The notes under the pieces: generated by a model | Database searches by the model: none | What the model was told of the DNA's origin: nothing | Seen by the model: the letters and a program-made list of their open reading frames with translations, nothing else | Shown here: in pieces, positions 62,364 to 64,000 of the stretch | Layout of the letters: each line of letters starts with the position of its first letter | How positions within the stretch are numbered: the first letter of the stretch is position 1 | NCBI RefSeq assembly: GCF_015291665.1 | Contig: NZ_CP030048.1 | Coordinates: forward strand, 6,979,501-7,043,500 | Source of the DNA: Bradyrhizobium sp. CCBAU 53338 | GTDB taxonomy: Bacteria; Pseudomonadota; Alphaproteobacteria; Rhizobiales; Xanthobacteraceae | Direction: 5' to 3' | Length of the DNA: 64,000 bases | Position numbers and translations under genes: made by a program

Positions 62364-63905
62364 CTAACTCGCCCCTTCCCGCAGCTTGAAGCGCTGGATC
62401 TTTCCCGTCGCGGTCTTCGGCAGCGAGTCCACCACGTCGATCCAGCGGGGATATTTCCACGGGCCGATCTTCTGCTTGACGTGTTCCTTCAGCATCTCCT
62501 GCAGGTCGCTCGTCGTCGCGCCGGGGCGCAGCACGACGAAGGCCTTCGGTTTCAACAGGCCTTCGGGATCGGCCTCCGGCACGACGGCGGCCTCCAGCAC
62601 GGCGGGATGGGTGATCAGCGCGCTCTCGACCTCGAAGGGCGAGACCCAGATGCCGGAGACCTTGAACATGTCGTCGGCGCGGCCGCAGAAGGTATAGCAG
62701 CCGTCAGCGTCACGAACATATTTGTCGCCGGTGCGGGTCCACGGGCCCTCGAAGGTGCGGCGGCTCTTGTGGCGCTGATTCCAGTAGCCCTCGCCGGCAG
62801 AGGGCGCATCGACCAGCAGCTCACCGACTTCGCCGTCGGCGACGTCCTGGCCGGCTTCGTTGACGAGCCTGACAGCATAGCCCGGCACCGGCTTGCCGGA
62901 CGAGCCGTATTTGATGTCGCCGGGTGCGTTCGACAGGAAGATGTGCAGCAGCTCGGTCGAGCCGACGCCGTCGAGAATGTCGACGCCAAAGCGCGATTTC
63001 CAGCTGTTGCCGACCGATTCCGGCAGCGCCTCGCCGGCCGAGGTGCAGATGCGGAGCGACTTGCCGCCGCGCTCGCTCTTCATCGCCTCGTCGTTGAGCA
63101 TCGCCGCGAACAGCGTCGGTACGCCGTAAAAGATCGACGGATTGTAACGATTCATCAGATCGAACATCCGCGCCGGCGTCGGGCGCTCGCTGTTCAACAC
63201 CACGGTGGCGCCGACCGACATCGGGAAGGTGAGCGCATTGCCGAGGCCATAGGCGAAGAACAATTTTGCCGCGGAGAGGCAGACGTCGCTCTTGCGGATG
63301 CCGAGCACCTGCTTGGCATAGGTGTCGGCGGTCGCCTGCATATTCGAATGGATGTGGCGCACGCCCTTGGGCATGCCGGTCGAGCCGGACGAATAGAGCC
63401 AGAACGCCGGCTCGTCCGGATGCGTCGGAGCGGTGGTGAACTGATCGCTCTCGCCGGCGATTTCCTCGGCGAGCTGCTTGTGGCCGTTCTGCTTGGCGCC
63501 GGAAACCACGACATGCTCCAGATCGGGCATGCGGCCGACGACGTCCTTGATCACGGGGTATAGCGCTTCCGACACAAACAGCACGCGCGCGCGGCAGTCG
63601 GCGAGAATGTAGGCGTATTGATCCGCCGTCAGCAGCGTGTTGAGCGGCACCGGCACGATGCCGGCGCGGATCGCCCCCAGGAACACGATCGGGAAGTCGA
63701 CCGTATCCAGCATGATCATCGCCACGCGCTCTTCGCGGCGGACGCCGAGCCGGCGCAGCATGTTCGCGGCACGCCGCGTCTCGCGCTGGAGCTCGCCATA
63801 GGTCAGCCGCGAAACGGTATCGTCGAAGACGAGCTTGTTGCCCCTGCCTTCCTCGACGTTACGGTCGAGCAGCCAGGTCACCGCGTTGTAGGATTCCTCG
63901 CTCAC
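62364..63905 (-). CDS. bclA: Benzoate-CoA ligase
   Basis: 513 residues, AMP-forming ligase. The P-loop-like YSSGSTGMPKGVRHIHSN, the A8-type GPWTRTGDKYVRDADGCYTF and the terminal Lys in LPKTATGKIQRFKL are all visible. The N-terminus YNAVTWLLDRNVEEGRGNKL is that of benzoate-CoA ligases. It makes the benzoyl-CoA used by BoxAB. It is the first gene of the box group here. Confidence 0.92.
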   Translation of the reverse strand: MSEESYNAVTWLLDRNVEEGRGNKLVFDDTVSRLTYGELQRETRRAANMLRRLGVRREERVAMIMLDTVDFPIVFLGAIRAGIVPVPLNTLLTADQYAYILADCRARVLFVSEALYPVIKDVVGRMPDLEHVVVSGAKQNGHKQLAEEIAGESDQFTTAPTHPDEPAFWLYSSGSTGMPKGVRHIHSNMQATADTYAKQVLGIRKSDVCLSAAKLFFAYGLGNALTFPMSVGATVVLNSERPTPARMFDLMNRYNPSIFYGVPTLFAAMLNDEAMKSERGGKSLRICTSAGEALPESVGNSWKSRFGVDILDGVGSTELLHIFLSNAPGDIKYGSSGKPVPGYAVRLVNEAGQDVADGEVGELLVDAPSAGEGYWNQRHKSRRTFEGPWTRTGDKYVRDADGCYTFCGRADDMFKVSGIWVSPFEVESALITHPAVLEAAVVPEADPEGLLKPKAFVVLRPGATTSDLQEMLKEHVKQKIGPWKYPRWIDVVDSLPKTATGKIQRFKLREGAS

Positions 63906-63925
63906 GGTCGTCTCCCCCGAATTTA

Positions 63926-63996
63926 GAATTATAATTCATAGAAAGACACTGTGACAGCTTGCTGTCAATGCCGTCAGGCATTATGTTTCATTAAAA
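63926..63996. promoter_or_regulatory. Palindrome-rich promoter region of the benzoate-CoA ligase
   Basis: Upstream of the ATG at 63905 are GAATTATAATTC (63926-63937), TGACAGC-TT-GCTGTCA (63952-63967), TGCC-GTCA-GGCA (63969-63980) and TGTTTCATTAAAA (63984-63996). The last is close to TGTTTCATGAAAG (60840-60852) in front of boxC. It could hold a repressor site shared by the two. Confidence 0.5.
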
Positions 63997-64000
63997 CGCG

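Overview
This is a GC-rich window of chromosomal character that reads as an alphaproteobacterium of the order Hyphomicrobiales, most likely Bradyrhizobium or a close relative. The pointers are a class I lysyl-tRNA synthetase, the cell-cycle regulator GcrA with a run of GANTC (CcrM) sites in front of it, a SAM-II riboswitch, an aerobic benzoyl-CoA (box) pathway, OpgC, and several families of short dispersed palindromic repeats. The genus is inferred from these features, not from a database match.

Layout. 1-7.4 kb: the tail of a MATE exporter, pyrD with a DUF952 gene, an S24-type repressor that seems to have lost its catalytic dyad, lysS, a family-3 solute-binding protein, an SCO protein with a small membrane partner, and a ClpP-like periplasmic protein. 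7.6-15.3 kb: an FAD dehydrogenase, a chemoreceptor with a small coiled-coil protein behind it, a PAS-PAS-HTH regulator, a secreted esterase, a RidA-family protein and an NTF2-like protein. 15.4-24.1 kb: a sugar operon on the minus strand (xylB-xylA-ABC ATPase-permease-binding protein-aldo/keto reductase-lactonase-like amidohydrolase) with a LacI-type regulator upstream. 24.2-33.2 kb: a cupin regulator coupled to two acetyltransferases, an epoxide-hydrolase-like enzyme, rpiB, tRNA-Gly(CCC), an alkyltransferase, an AraC regulator, small enzymes, a second MATE exporter and one gene I cannot name. 33.4-44.1 kb: dcd, then metZ behind a SAM-II riboswitch and terminator, an opgC operon with two SGNH proteins (one catalytically dead), apaG, hslO, argD-argF and gcrA.

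44.2-52.1 kb carries a complete phosphate-sensing block, phoR-pstSCAB-phoU-phoB, with a near-consensus Pho box in front of pstS. 52.5-56.4 kb: a membrane-anchored BON/OmpA protein with a small membrane protein, a polysaccharide deacetylase-like protein and an SDR. An intact IS630-family element (56379-57422, TA target duplication, A8 frameshift site) separates these from the box cluster at 57.6-63.9 kb: boxB, boxC, a DUF309 gene, an alpha/beta hydrolase and a benzoate-CoA ligase. boxA and a boxR-type regulator are not in the window.

The best leads for something new are the opgC operon with its degenerate SGNH paralogue, the S24-fold repressor without Ser/Lys, the shared palindromic motifs in front of boxC and the ligase, the palindromic 5' leader of argD, and the dispersed repeat families. 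I saw no CRISPR array, rRNA or prophage. No defence system could be supported.
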